DNA from: Viridothelium virens
Taxonomy: Eukaryota; Ascomycota; Dothideomycetes; Trypetheliales; Trypetheliaceae
DNA length: 64,000 nt
Reading direction: 5' to 3'
NCBI GenBank assembly: GCA_010094025.1
Contig: ML991791.1
Coordinates: 124,001 to 188,000 of the forward strand
Under the pieces are notes generated by a model. It searched no databases, was not told the DNA's origin, and worked only from the letters and a program-made list of their open reading frames with translations. Of the stretch, positions 12,194-22,426 are shown one piece after another; position 1 is the first letter of the stretch, and every line of letters starts with the position of its first letter. Made by a program: the position numbers and the translations under genes.

Positions 12194-13726
12194 GCTTGCA
12201 ATTCAGTGAAAGAGGAGAATAATGACTTGGTGATTAGAGATGGTGGAGGAACAAAGGAACAGCGAAATCGACGCATCCCTCGCATCAGACGTTGGAAATC
12301 TAGAAGGAAGGCTGAGTGTAAAAGACATCAATAGGGTATTTACCTAGTATAGCCGCATGCCCTTAGTCGCCATTGTCCAGACCAGGCTGGGCAGGGGTGC
12401 TGGATAAGCGTGCGAAAGTGGAGCAAGGGTGCTCAAAGCACGTAGGCTCGCCCATCCTGAATGTTGTGCATCATGTACGGCACAATAAACCCTCCTTTGT
12501 TTGTTGGGTCTAGTAGTCTCGGTGCGAGAACCCCAGCTCTGCTCCTTCGCAAGGTCAAGCTCATACCACAGGAGCGCCCGTAAGCCCACGAGGTCAGGGT
12601 AAGATCGCTACCGGACCCCATGGAAAGTTGTCTCAAAGGTATTTCGCTTTCGGGGTGTGTCTCATCTTCTCCCATCTTCAATGCTGAGAAACCCTCACAG
12701 ATCTTCCGAAAGTATCGTACACGGATGATGGAGCCTCACGAACAGCGATGTTGAAGACGGAGCTGAAAGCACGTTTTTCGATGGGTTGACAAGAGAGACT
12801 TAGCCGATTGCGGTTGCAGGGTACAGTAGCTTTGTAAGGCGTCTATTAGTGGGGGCCCGATTTGGCCATCAACGCCATCGTGGAATGGCCCGACTTGTGC
12901 CACTCACAACATCGCGTGCGCTCTGCGTGCGACAACGGTCTTTCGCGTTTATCCGTCCGACCCGACCCTCCATCGGGTATGAAACGTTCGATGGATTCGG
13001 CTGGTCAGCTTTGTTCTTGTGGCCGAGAGAATGAGGGCGTAGTTGCGAAGCTGGTGCTGGGCCAATTCATTCAGCTGTTGACTGAACAGGTTTGGGCGCT
13101 GACGCCTTGCAGACGCCTCACACGGCCGTTCTGTTGGTTGCTGGACTAATCGATGCACGCGAGGTCACCGCTACTGTCTAGGACTCTAGGTGAAGCGGCG
13201 CGACCAAAGGACCGAGGCATCCTATGACCAAATCCAGCTCTCCCTCTTCCTGTAGGTCCCGCAGTCTGGTGGCTCGAATTATGTCATATACAGTAGGCAT
13301 TTGCTTCTCTTCCTTACATTTGTTCACGATACACAGCGCTATCGTTGAATCCCACAAGTTTATTCCTACAGTCCATTACAGAATATTCTCCCAAGATCAC
13401 TTTGGAAGAAAAGATGAAACTCAGTATCATAGTGTGGGAATCAACATGGCGACAAATGAAGACTTTCTAGTGCTCACTGTTCATTTCGAGCCACATTTGC
13501 CCTACTAACATTACCTAATCAACATTTGTCCATGGGCAAGCTACTCACCCTGCTATGCTGTATGCCTGGTTACGTCAAGCCTGCAGGTCCAGTCGCTCGG
13601 ACGACTATGGTCCTACAAATTCAACGGATTTTCACATGAAGTTCACCTACGTCTTCCACATGCGAATACAACCTCTCGGCCAGCAACAAAATTTGCCTTG
13701 ACAGTCAGACTCTCAGTTCTCTCGCG
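12194..13726. other. Intergenic, nothing recognised
   Basis: Divergent promoter region between the rhodopsin-domain gene and the nucleoside permease-family gene. Short frames at 12344-12681 (minus) and 12849-13149 (both strands) overlap one another and show no family features, so I leave them out. Confidence 0.5.
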
Positions 13727-15068
13727 ATGCGGTTCTCCACGACCGCGAGCCAGGTGCTTGCGTTCTGCTCGGCTCTGTCACAATTTACAGAGGCAATCTC
13801 AACACGAGCTCGTGGAGTGCCTAGAGGAGCGGCCAGAACAGATGTCGTCAAACCGAAGGTGTTCATCATAAGCATGTTCGAACCTGAGGGCGATGTGTGG
13901 TATGGAATACCAGAATTTAATCTCTTGGCCAAGAACATCACCGTTCCTGGGTTCTCCACGCTGTACCCAGATGCGCACTGTACAGCCACTGGGGAAATTT
14001 GCCAGCTCGTGACAGGGGAGGCCGGTGTGTGCATACATTTTCCTTCGTCGAATTACGAGCTCACTGATGACTGAAAGAGCAAATAGATCGCTAATCCTAG
14101 ATCTCACAGAAATCAATGCAGCAGCCACAATTACTTCACTGATCCAATCGAATTGCTTCGACCTTACGTCGACCTATTTCCTCATTGCTGGTATTGCTGG
14201 AGTCAACCCTGAAGTCGCAACTCTGAGCTCAGTCACTTTCGCTCGCTACGCTGTTCAAGTAGCCCTGGAGTACCAGTTCGATGCCCGCGAGATACCATCC
14301 AACTGGTCCACTGGTTACCTTGGACAGGGCGCTTACGCGCCTGGTCAGTATCCGACCTTTATCTACGGGACTGAAGTTCTGGAAGTCAACGCTGCCTTGC
14401 GCAGCCTTGCCGCTGGCTTTGCGAAGACGGCCCTTCTGAACGATACATCTGATGCCGCAGCATATCGTGCGCTTTACACCTCTCCAGCCTACACTGCTGG
14501 ATCAAGCCCTCCGAGCGTCGTTGAATGTGATGTCGCAACTTCCGACGTATATTTTAGTGGAGCTTTACTTGGCGAAGCATTTGGTAACTTTACGAAACTC
14601 ATGACTAACGGCTCAGGAGTTTATTGTACTACCGGTCAGGAAGACAATGCAACCCTTGAAGCTCTACTACGAGGCGCGGTCTCAGGCCTTGTCGATTTCT
14701 CTCGGATTATTGTAATGCGCACCGCCTCCGACTTCGACCGACCTTATCCTGGATCATCACCGCAGTATAACCTATTCTATGCGGCCGACTATGGATACGA
14801 ACCGGCCTTGCAGAACGTCTACCTTGCGGGTGTAAAGGTTGTCGAGGGGATTATCAACGGTTGGGAACGCACGTTTAAGAAAGGCGTCAATGCAACGAAC
14901 TACATTGGTGATATCTTTGGGACGCTAGGGGGGACACCGGACTTTGGGCAGGGTGCTCTGTTGAGTGAGCAAGAAGCACTGGATAAGAGAAATCTGGAAA
15001 AGAAGAAGCACATGGGACGTATGCGAAGGATAGGCAGGAGATTGCTGCCTGCGAGTTTGTCTCGTTGA
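13727..15068 (+). CDS. Purine nucleoside permease-family protein (NUP)
   Basis: Member of the NUP family (PF06516), typified by a Candida albicans purine nucleoside transporter and related in fold to nucleoside phosphorylases. Exons are 13727-14024 and 14110-15068. The GTGTGT...CACAG intron (85 bp) has a GCTAAT branch-like site, and splicing restores the family sequence TGEAEINAAATI; 418 aa. Residues 1-28 look like a signal or signal-anchor sequence. Family landmarks: PKVFIISMFEPE near residue 45, GIAGVNP about 60 residues after the splice junction, FDRP and the C-terminal NAYEGW-like block (here GIINGWE). The gene converges with a methylthioadenosine phosphorylase, another enzyme of purine nucleoside handling. 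Whether it transports or cleaves nucleosides cannot be told from sequence alone. Confidence 0.9.
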
Positions 15069-15750
15069 ACAAGGCAACGGCTTTTGGAATTCGAGTCACG
15101 CTTTGAGAAAGCAGTAGGGTCAGAGCTTGAATACCAAGCTACCGTACCCCGCAAATTATTATGGCTGCGGCGCGAGGATTGGTCGACTGCAGAGGATCTC
15201 TCAGTGGAGGTTAGCAAGGATCGAAGAAATTCTTCAGGGCATATGGTGGGAAGTTAATACGAACTTCAAATGTGTTGCCGCCTTCTCTAATACCTTTAGA
15301 CTTGATGCAGTCTACCTTTCAGGCACGCAGCGCTTGTCATAGAACATTAATCATGAGCGAGGCGGACTTGCTTGATCTATGTAGATAACGGAGAGTCGAA
15401 AACTAATATTAATTTATATTTCAATTTACATACCACACAAAACGAACATACCGTATGAAGGCCAGAGAGAATATCTGCTCAGTGACGTCTTCGAAAAGGG
15501 AAGAAATCACTATTTGATTGAAGATTTAAGAGCTCTCCATGATAATGTTCCAACGAGGAACGCCACAGGACTAGTCCAGCTCCGTCTGCATATAGTCATG
15601 CCATCACAGTTCACTATAAGGGAGATATCGATGCCGGCTCATAGTGACCGGAAAGCATGAGAGAAATCTAATCATTTTATGTAAAATTGATAGTGCGTTG
15701 AAGCTGGTCCGGTTTAACGTATCGCTTTTTGGGTCTCCTTTTCGATTTGG
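15069..15750. other. Convergent 3' intergenic region
   Basis: Lies between the 3' ends of the NUP-family gene and the methylthioadenosine phosphorylase gene. AT content rises between about 15400 and 15710. I see no gene here. Confidence 0.5.
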
Positions 15751-16985
15751 CTACGTGAAATAGCCGGGAAACAACCAATGCAGTCTCTCCAATGCCTCTT
15801 TGCTCCTCCCCTCTTTCCCTGTCACTGTGCCGGCAAATTTTACTTGCCCCTCCAAGTGCTTGGCTCGTACCAGCTCTTGATGCTCTTCCTTACTTAGCTC
15901 ATCTAGTACCGCGCCTACGAGCCTCCTTGCATTGTCCGCGTTCGCTTTCATGTTACCGATCACCATCTCCACGGTCACGGCTTCGGATGTGTGCCAGCAG
16001 TCATAGTCCGTAGACATACAGATCATCTGATATGCGATTTCGGCTTCTCGAGCGAGTTTAGCCTCTGGGATAACAGACATGTTTATCGCGGTACCGCCCC
16101 AACTATGGTAGAGATTCGATTCAGCGCGTGTAGAAAATTGGGGTCCTTCTGTAGTATTGCACGAGAGTGGGTCAGCAGGAAATAGATACGCCCACCATAT
16201 CCATAACGATAGCAATACCAATGAGAGACCCAACACAGGTCCATTTTTAGGTCTCTTGACTGACAATTATCGAGAAAGGAGAATTAATAGGAGAAGTGAT
16301 TCATACCCATACACACAAGCGTTCCGCCGTTATGCAGTTTAACCTCATCCCCAATGAGGCTATGCCCACACTTACTTACAATTTTTCCTAGCGCCTCATC
16401 AAATGGATCCCCGAACCCTACATGGCCCACCATTCCACCCTCGAAGAAGGTAAATGGCCGAACTCCCTTCGTGCGGTCGATGATTTGATCTGGGATTAGG
16501 AAGTCCCTTGGTTTCAAGTCTTCCTGCAAGCTGCCTACAGCTGAGAATGCAACAATCGTGCGGACCCCAAGGGTGCGGAGGGCGGCAATATTAGCACGAG
16601 AGGGCACTTCATGTGGAGCCAGTTCATGGTGGAGACCATGACGAGAAAGAAAAGCAACAGGGATAGTAGTACTAGTAACTGGGGAATGGTAGTGAAGGAC
16701 AGAGATTGGAGAAGACGGATTGCCCCAAGGGGTAGTAGGATTCAGGGTGGCGACGGGGACAAATGAGGAGAAAGATTGGAGGCCAGTGCCCCCAATGATG
16801 CCGGCATAGATGGGGTCTATAGAGGACAGACTAATTAGCTTAGTGCAGGTCAACTAGGGCAATCAATTCTGACAGTGCTGATAGCGAGACGGGAAATGAG
16901 ATGATCATGCCAAATGATGGGTTCAAGAATGGGGAAGAGACTTACCATTGTAGACTTTTGCAGGTTCTCCAACATTAGAAGCCAT
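15751..16985 (-). CDS. MEU1: S-methyl-5'-thioadenosine phosphorylase
   Basis: Cleaves methylthioadenosine with phosphate to adenine and methylthioribose-1-phosphate in the methionine salvage pathway; cytosolic/nuclear enzyme. Exons are 16985-16946, 16816-16307 and 16148-15751 (introns 129 and 158 bp), 315 aa, close to the usual family length. Family signatures: phosphate-binding GGTGL near residue 20, SRHG and the HEVPSRAN block near 75-90, FSAVGS near 105, [11 protein letters not shown] spanning the second splice junction near residue 184, the NMSVIPEA motif, and the substrate-site segment STDYDCWH. The splice sites are chosen because they rebuild uninterrupted family sequence. The symbol follows the yeast orthologue. 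Confidence 0.93.
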
Positions 16986-18183
16986 GGTTACAAATTGCAC
17001 ACTTCTAGGAAAGAAATACAGTAGAGCTGACAGTGATCTCAGTGTTTGTTTGTGGCAGGGTCCTCAGAAGCATCGGAGTCAGATATGTCTGAGAAATGCA
17101 CTGTAAAAGAGTAAAACACCAGGCTGCTTCTAACGGCACAGCGCCACACGCGATTGTCAGATCATTGAAAATAATCAAGTGGGTGTGCTTGACGGGGGGT
17201 CAACTAGTTAGGAAGAACTACGAAAGGCAGAATCTCCAACAACGCCGTTGTCATGATAGGTTGCATATCGACCGAGCAGCAAGGGATTTTTATTGATTGT
17301 CTTCGGCGTTAGCTTTTTACAGTACTGTACACAAGCACCTGCCCGGCAGGCGCCGGCGCCAACTCTGGCTGGGGCGGGCAGTCGGACTGGATAAATCCTT
17401 TTTAGGTCGAGCTGAAGCGACGAGGCTGAGACATGCCCGGTAAGGCCTTTACACGACTCATTGGAGCGTAAAATGCGATCCGATGGCGCCGAAGGCACGG
17501 CAGAAAATTGCCCTGAAGGATTGACGGGCTCGTCCTACGCACGCCACGCAGCGTCTTGACGTGCATCCTCGAAAACCCTGAGAGGAATCTTTCCTGCAGT
17601 CTGGTTCCCGAGGTACAGTACCTCGAGTGCTAATCATCATCGATTGTCCAAACTGGAGCCATGAGTTAATAGAGAGGCACCAGGCTGTGAGGGAGAAAAC
17701 AAGCCACCGGTCTAATCTCGGCTCCGCTAGTCGTACCAGTTTAGCTTCGCTGCAACTCGATGTCGCCGGCTCCAAAGAGGAACACATGAAAGACATCCAT
17801 GAGCTTGAGATCTTGCTGTGTGCACGAACTATGGCGCATGAAATGAAGTGTAAGTGGTATTTCGCCTTGACCTGTACATAGGCTGACCGTCTTCTGGGCA
17901 GTTCTCCGAGTCATCTGACCAGTCGTACCTGTCAACCTACACAGTCCCTCCACCTGGACTCCATGTCTTTCTCACTTACGTGATCTAAGAATGGGATAAC
18001 ACGCTACTCTAGCGGCGGAAGCCCAAGTGGCCGCCTGGCGGTTGGCCGTTATCGCGCACCGTCCTCTCCGTTTCCCTCAACAATAAAATATCCTTCTCTT
18101 GAAAGAATCATTAGAACCCCAGTCCCTGTATCCAACTCAGACCTTTTTATCCCACTCTGCTCTGGTCTGGCCTTTCGATTAAG
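16986..18183. other. Intergenic, nothing recognised
   Basis: Divergent promoter region between the phosphorylase and the GFA-domain gene. Short frames such as 17627-17881 (plus) and 17458-17796 (minus) overlap on opposite strands and lack family motifs. A GC-rich block lies near 17340-17440. Confidence 0.5.
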
Positions 18184-18674
18184 ATGGCGGGCAAATCCCT
18201 CAAATCCACCTGCCATTGTGGCGCCATCACCGTGATCGTGCCTCATCAACCAGAGGAAATCAACGAATGTCAATGTACAATCTGTCGGCGCTACGCAGCC
18301 GCTTGGGCGTACTACAAAGTGAATGAAGTCAAATTTGACATGAAAGAAGGTGCCAAACTCTCTCGGTACGTTTGGGGAGATAGAGAGAATTCATTCAATT
18401 TCTGTGAGAAGTGCGGATGCGTGTAAGTCTCAACCGGCTCATCGTTTGTGGATCTCAATGGGTTGGCTGAAATTCTTTGCCTGAACGTAGATGCTATTGG
18501 TGGCCATTTGAAGAAAAGAAGCCAGACGGTGGTGCAGCTGACTTCGGCGTTAATACGAGGAATATGGATCCCATGGAGCTCTTGTACGTCAACCGCAAGA
18601 TTGACAAAGCCTGGCTGTTCCAGCCCATCAAGGATAAAACCACGGCGCATGAGCAGGATCAGGCCAAGTACTGA
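18184..18674 (+). CDS. GFA / CENP-V-domain zinc protein
   Basis: Small Zn-binding protein of the glutathione-dependent formaldehyde-activating enzyme (GFA)/CENP-V fold; in fungi these are mostly uncharacterised, and some act on glutathione adducts. Exons are 18184-18422 and 18491-18674 with a GTAAGT...CGTAG intron (68 bp), 140 aa. Zinc ligands follow the family pattern: CHCG near residues 10-13, CQCTIC near 30-35 and CEKCGC near 75-80, the last interrupted by the intron. The second exon carries the aromatic CYWWPF strand and the family segment N(T)RNMDP followed by a short C-terminus. The GFA fold is clear; the substrate is unknown. Confidence 0.88.
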
Positions 18675-18842
18675 ACTACTTCATCCACAACGCTTAGAAC
18701 ACATGCGGACGACTCTTCCTAAAGTCGCACAGGAAACTTCAACAGTTTGCCAAGGTGGATGCGCTACATCAATTCCGCGCAATAGAAGCCGTCCAATTCC
18801 GTTTGACAGTGAGCCAGTCAAAATTGTGCAAAACCCAATAGC

Positions 18843-19510
18843 TCAGTCATCGTACTTGGGTTTCTGAGCCTTGAACATAAAGACAGACCCCACAACCCAG
18901 GTCTCGACGTTTTGGAAATTTTGTCTAAGCGCATGCTTGAAATCATAGGCATTATCGTCCCTGTTATGAAAGATGCCGGCTCTCAGAACGCCACGCCGGA
19001 TGTGAGCAGTGAAGCGGTTGTCCTTCGGAACACCCCTATCCAGCACATTCGCTCCGTGGATGACACCATTGTCCGTTATGTTATATTTGTGCGAGAAGAT
19101 ACGACCCTTTTCTTCCACCGTAGCTGGAATGCAGTGCAGTAGGTAATACATGGAGACTGAGTCAAACTTTTCCATAATGTCGAGCGGTTCTATGATGTTG
19201 GCAACAATGCCCTTCGCATCTGGTCGTTTTGACCTCTTCAGACCCACCTCCAGCGCCGGTCGTTCATTGTCAACGAGAGTCAGCTGCTAGAGGTCGGTAT
19301 TCCGGCATTGCGCAGGTAGTATCCCGTGCCAGTACCGATGTCGAGATGATTATTGCCCACGTTGGCCCGGAATAGTAAAATAAGATACTGAGCAGTGCTA
19401 CATCCCCAAGCACACGTACTAACGATATCCAGGACCCAAAACTCGGAGATAGCCAAACCTCATGCTTTGTAGACCACCTCCTTGGGTTGATCCTCGGCAG
19501 ACGCACCCAT
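18843..19510 (-). pseudogene. Broken class I SAM-dependent methyltransferase
   Basis: The minus strand reads as a fungal small-molecule methyltransferase. It has an ATG at 19510, a short N-terminus, motif I LDIGTGTGYYLRNAG near 19330, the acidic LVDNE strand, then SVSMYYLLHCIP and a C-terminal half that is open from 19247 to the stop at 18843. The N-terminal part has an in-frame stop about 17 codons after the ATG. There is also a one-base frame change just after motif I, so the two halves are no longer in one frame; no intron with good sites would repair this. It converges with the GFA gene 168 bp away. A class I methyltransferase origin is clear; the substrate is unknown. Confidence 0.7.
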
Positions 19511-20096
19511 AAAGGCAAGCTCTACAGTCGTGATAGTCTTTGTTTCCAAAGATCAAGGGTACGCAACGTCAACGTTGGCTATGACGACAAAAATGAAGAA
19601 AATGAGTTTCAATGTGAAGGAACGTTAATAGTCGGATTCTCCCATATCTCTTCGCGATCTCTCCTAGCTTTTATTGACAACACCTTCATGATAGGATGAA
19701 AAGACGAAAAGCCACTTCACACGAGGCAATCTGCTATGATTCTCGGAGTTTCCACACTTTACAACTGCAGAATATTCCAAACATAGCCTGTGCGGCATCT
19801 CAAAAAGGCCAATAGATTTCTCCCGTTCCAGATTCAGCTCCTTCATGGCATGAGAGCCGACGACGTTTCTCTTCGAAATTCCAGCTGTCCTTTCTGTTGA
19901 GCATAGGGGGATACTGGTGGTTAAAAATCGGATGTCAAATGAAAAGTGCGGCCCGGTGTTTAACAGATTGGAAGACTTGCGTCCGCAGCAAACAAGCGTT
20001 CCGCACGATAAGCCACTATCAAACGGACATCAGATTTCAGTTTGTGTTTGACTTGCTTTCGCACTCACTCCCCACCAATTAAACAACATATTTATC
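19511..20096. other. Intergenic, promoter of the TyrRS gene
   Basis: Upstream flank of the tyrosyl-tRNA synthetase gene. No frames with family motifs. The 60 bp before the ATG are rich in C and A with an AAACAACATATTTATC-type leader, typical of fungal start contexts. Confidence 0.4.
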
Positions 20097-21248
20097 ATGT
20101 CTGCGCTACCTTCTCATCAAGCGCTCACGGTCGACCAGAAGTACGAGCTCATTACATCCAACCTTCAGGAGGTCATTCGTGGTGATTTTATTCGAGAGAT
20201 TTTGCCGGTCCGCCCGCTCAAGCTCTACCAGGGTACGGCAACCACTGGGCGACCGCATGCAGCGTACTTCGTACCAGCCATCAAGATTGCCCAGTTCCTC
20301 CAGGCTGGATGCAAGGTCAAGGTCCTACTGGCTGATCTTCATGGTTTCCTAGATGCGGATAAGGTTCCCGAAGGTGTCCTGGAGAGCAGAGCGCAGTACT
20401 ATGAGCGAGTTATTGGAGCCCTACTGCGAGCTGTTGGAGTTAAGCTAGACAATCTTGAGTTTGTCCGGGGAAGCTCTTACCAGCTTACGCCAGAGTTCTC
20501 TAGTGACTTGCTGCGACTCAGCAAGCGCGTATCTGTCCACGATGCTGTCAAGGCCAGTAGCCAGATTGTCAAAAGTACAGGCGAACCGGTCATGGCTGAC
20601 GGTATCTATCCTATGATGCAGCTATTGGACGAGGAATACCTGGATGTCGATGCTGAGTTCGGCGGGATCGAGCAGCGAAAGACGTTTGCTCTAGCAAATG
20701 ACACAATGAACAAGGTTGGCTTCAAGGTGCGAGCGCATCTCATGAATCCCATGGTGCCTGGTTTAGCTGGCGGCAAGATAAGCAGTTCGGATCCCAAATC
20801 TAAGATCGATCTAGTGGATGATCCGGAAACGATACGGAAGAAGATTGCTAAGGCGTATTGTGCTCCCCGTGAGCTCGAAGGCAATGGTCTCCTGGCATTT
20901 ATCCAGCATGTCTTGCTCCCATACTCCCAACTGCAGTCTCAAGATGGGAAGGCAGCCATCACTGCAACGCTGAAAGACCAGTCAGATCCTACCACGTTCA
21001 CTTGTTTCGCTGAGGTGGTCATTGCTTATGAGTCCGATCTGTTGACGCCCCAGCTCGCTAAGAAGATTGTCGAAGAGGGACTTGTAAAGCTGATTACGTC
21101 TGTTCACCAAGACTTTGAAGCCGACACGGAATGGCAGCGTATCTCCGAGGCGGCGTACCCGGATCCGAACATGATCAAAGCGCAAAAGAAGCAGCAGAAC
21201 AAGAACGCGAACACTGTCGTTCCTAACCACACAGAAGCTAGCGGGTAA
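20097..21248 (+). CDS. Tyrosyl-tRNA synthetase, cytosolic type, divergent intronless copy
   Basis: Class I aminoacyl-tRNA synthetase that charges tRNA-Tyr. Single exon, 383 aa, the length of eukaryotic cytosolic TyrRS without an extra C-terminal domain. The HIGH-equivalent is TGRPHAAY (residues 50-57) and the KMSKS-equivalent is KISSS (227-231). Tyrosine-pocket residues are kept in YPMMQLLDEE (171-180) and in FGGIEQRK (188-195); the block HLMNPMVPGL is typical. The aromatic residue in the otherwise strongly kept YWGTA segment is Gln45 here. The tail is Lys/Gln-rich. The gene has no introns although its neighbours do. It may be the only cytosolic TyrRS or a second, specialised copy; the sequence alone does not decide. 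Confidence 0.93.
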   Translation: MSALPSHQALTVDQKYELITSNLQEVIRGDFIREILPVRPLKLYQGTATTGRPHAAYFVPAIKIAQFLQAGCKVKVLLADLHGFLDADKVPEGVLESRAQYYERVIGALLRAVGVKLDNLEFVRGSSYQLTPEFSSDLLRLSKRVSVHDAVKASSQIVKSTGEPVMADGIYPMMQLLDEEYLDVDAEFGGIEQRKTFALANDTMNKVGFKVRAHLMNPMVPGLAGGKISSSDPKSKIDLVDDPETIRKKIAKAYCAPRELEGNGLLAFIQHVLLPYSQLQSQDGKAAITATLKDQSDPTTFTCFAEVVIAYESDLLTPQLAKKIVEEGLVKLITSVHQDFEADTEWQRISEAAYPDPNMIKAQKKQQNKNANTVVPNHTEASG

Positions 21249-22426
21249 AGCGCATAGAGTATGTATTAGATTCTACTAATCCCGCAATATACAAATAGCT
21301 CTGCTGTTTTGAGGCATTAAATTGATTAAGTCTGCTTCTTCATTTCTGGGTCATGTTCCATCTCCATAGGTCATGTTAGGTGTCACAAAGATACACAAAT
21401 GCAGCTGTTTTAAACATTCAGATGACACTAATGGTATGTCTTTTACACTTAACGTCTGTCCCTGCATCAAGGAACGCACTCCGTAGAGGAAAACAAAAAT
21501 TTAGTTTTGAATTCAAGCAACTATGGAATTTTCAAGGCATCGAGAATCCCCATATGTATAAGTCTTGTGCTATGGTCACTCCGGAACACGTCCAATCTCG
21601 GGCGCATGAAAGTTGCAATCGCGTCGTCGCCACATCCCCTGATTTACTCTGGGATACGAAAGACCTTCTTCTATAGCGTCACACCCGCTTTGAGTTCAAA
21701 GGCCGCACCATGAATAGTATATATAATAGGTTTGTGAAGTAGTTGATCCCATCAGACGCGTTATCACGCGGCAGCAGTGGCCCTTGTTCTATTTCCAGGC
21801 TGTATCAACAAGGATGCCGTGCACGAGCCAGAAATGACCTCATCGGTGTCATACTCAGGGGCGCGGATTCGCCGCAACGCTTGGAAACCATCAAGCCTTG
21901 ACTGGACCATAGCGCACTGAGCCTTGTTTCGAGTAAGACCAGCGCTTGGCCTTGCTGGCGAGGCAAACGGGAAAGGAAGTTAAGGAACGATGTTCGATTC
22001 CTTGATCAACTGGGGTCACCCTTCCAACGTGACACCGCGGACGACGTAATCGCGGCTGTGCGTAGATCGCACTTTCATTCCTCGCAGCCTCTTTCCATTG
22101 TTCTTATGCCCCTCCGTAGAGTGAATGACGACTCTCAAGTGTTCTTGCGGTACAGCTAGACTTTGATCTCCTTCCTTATCCAACTTTTCAGATCTATCAA
22201 CATTCCATATTGTGGACCTCCTCAAGACCTTGCCTTCCTGGGCTGTTGCTCTCGACTTTGGAGACACAAGCGACGGTCAACCCCGACAACTAGCGTTCTG
22301 GGAACTCGGCCTGTCTCTCATATTTGTATCGGTGCTATCCCGTGACTTTTGCAAAGGCGATATGTTATAGGATTTGCGAAATTTCGCGCTTGCGCAGGGA
22401 CAAGATCACTCTTTGCCCACATCACA
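21249..22426. other. Intergenic, nothing recognised
   Basis: No gene seen. Only short frames without motifs (21380-21713). A long pyrimidine/purine-mixed leader precedes the membrane protein gene. Confidence 0.45.
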
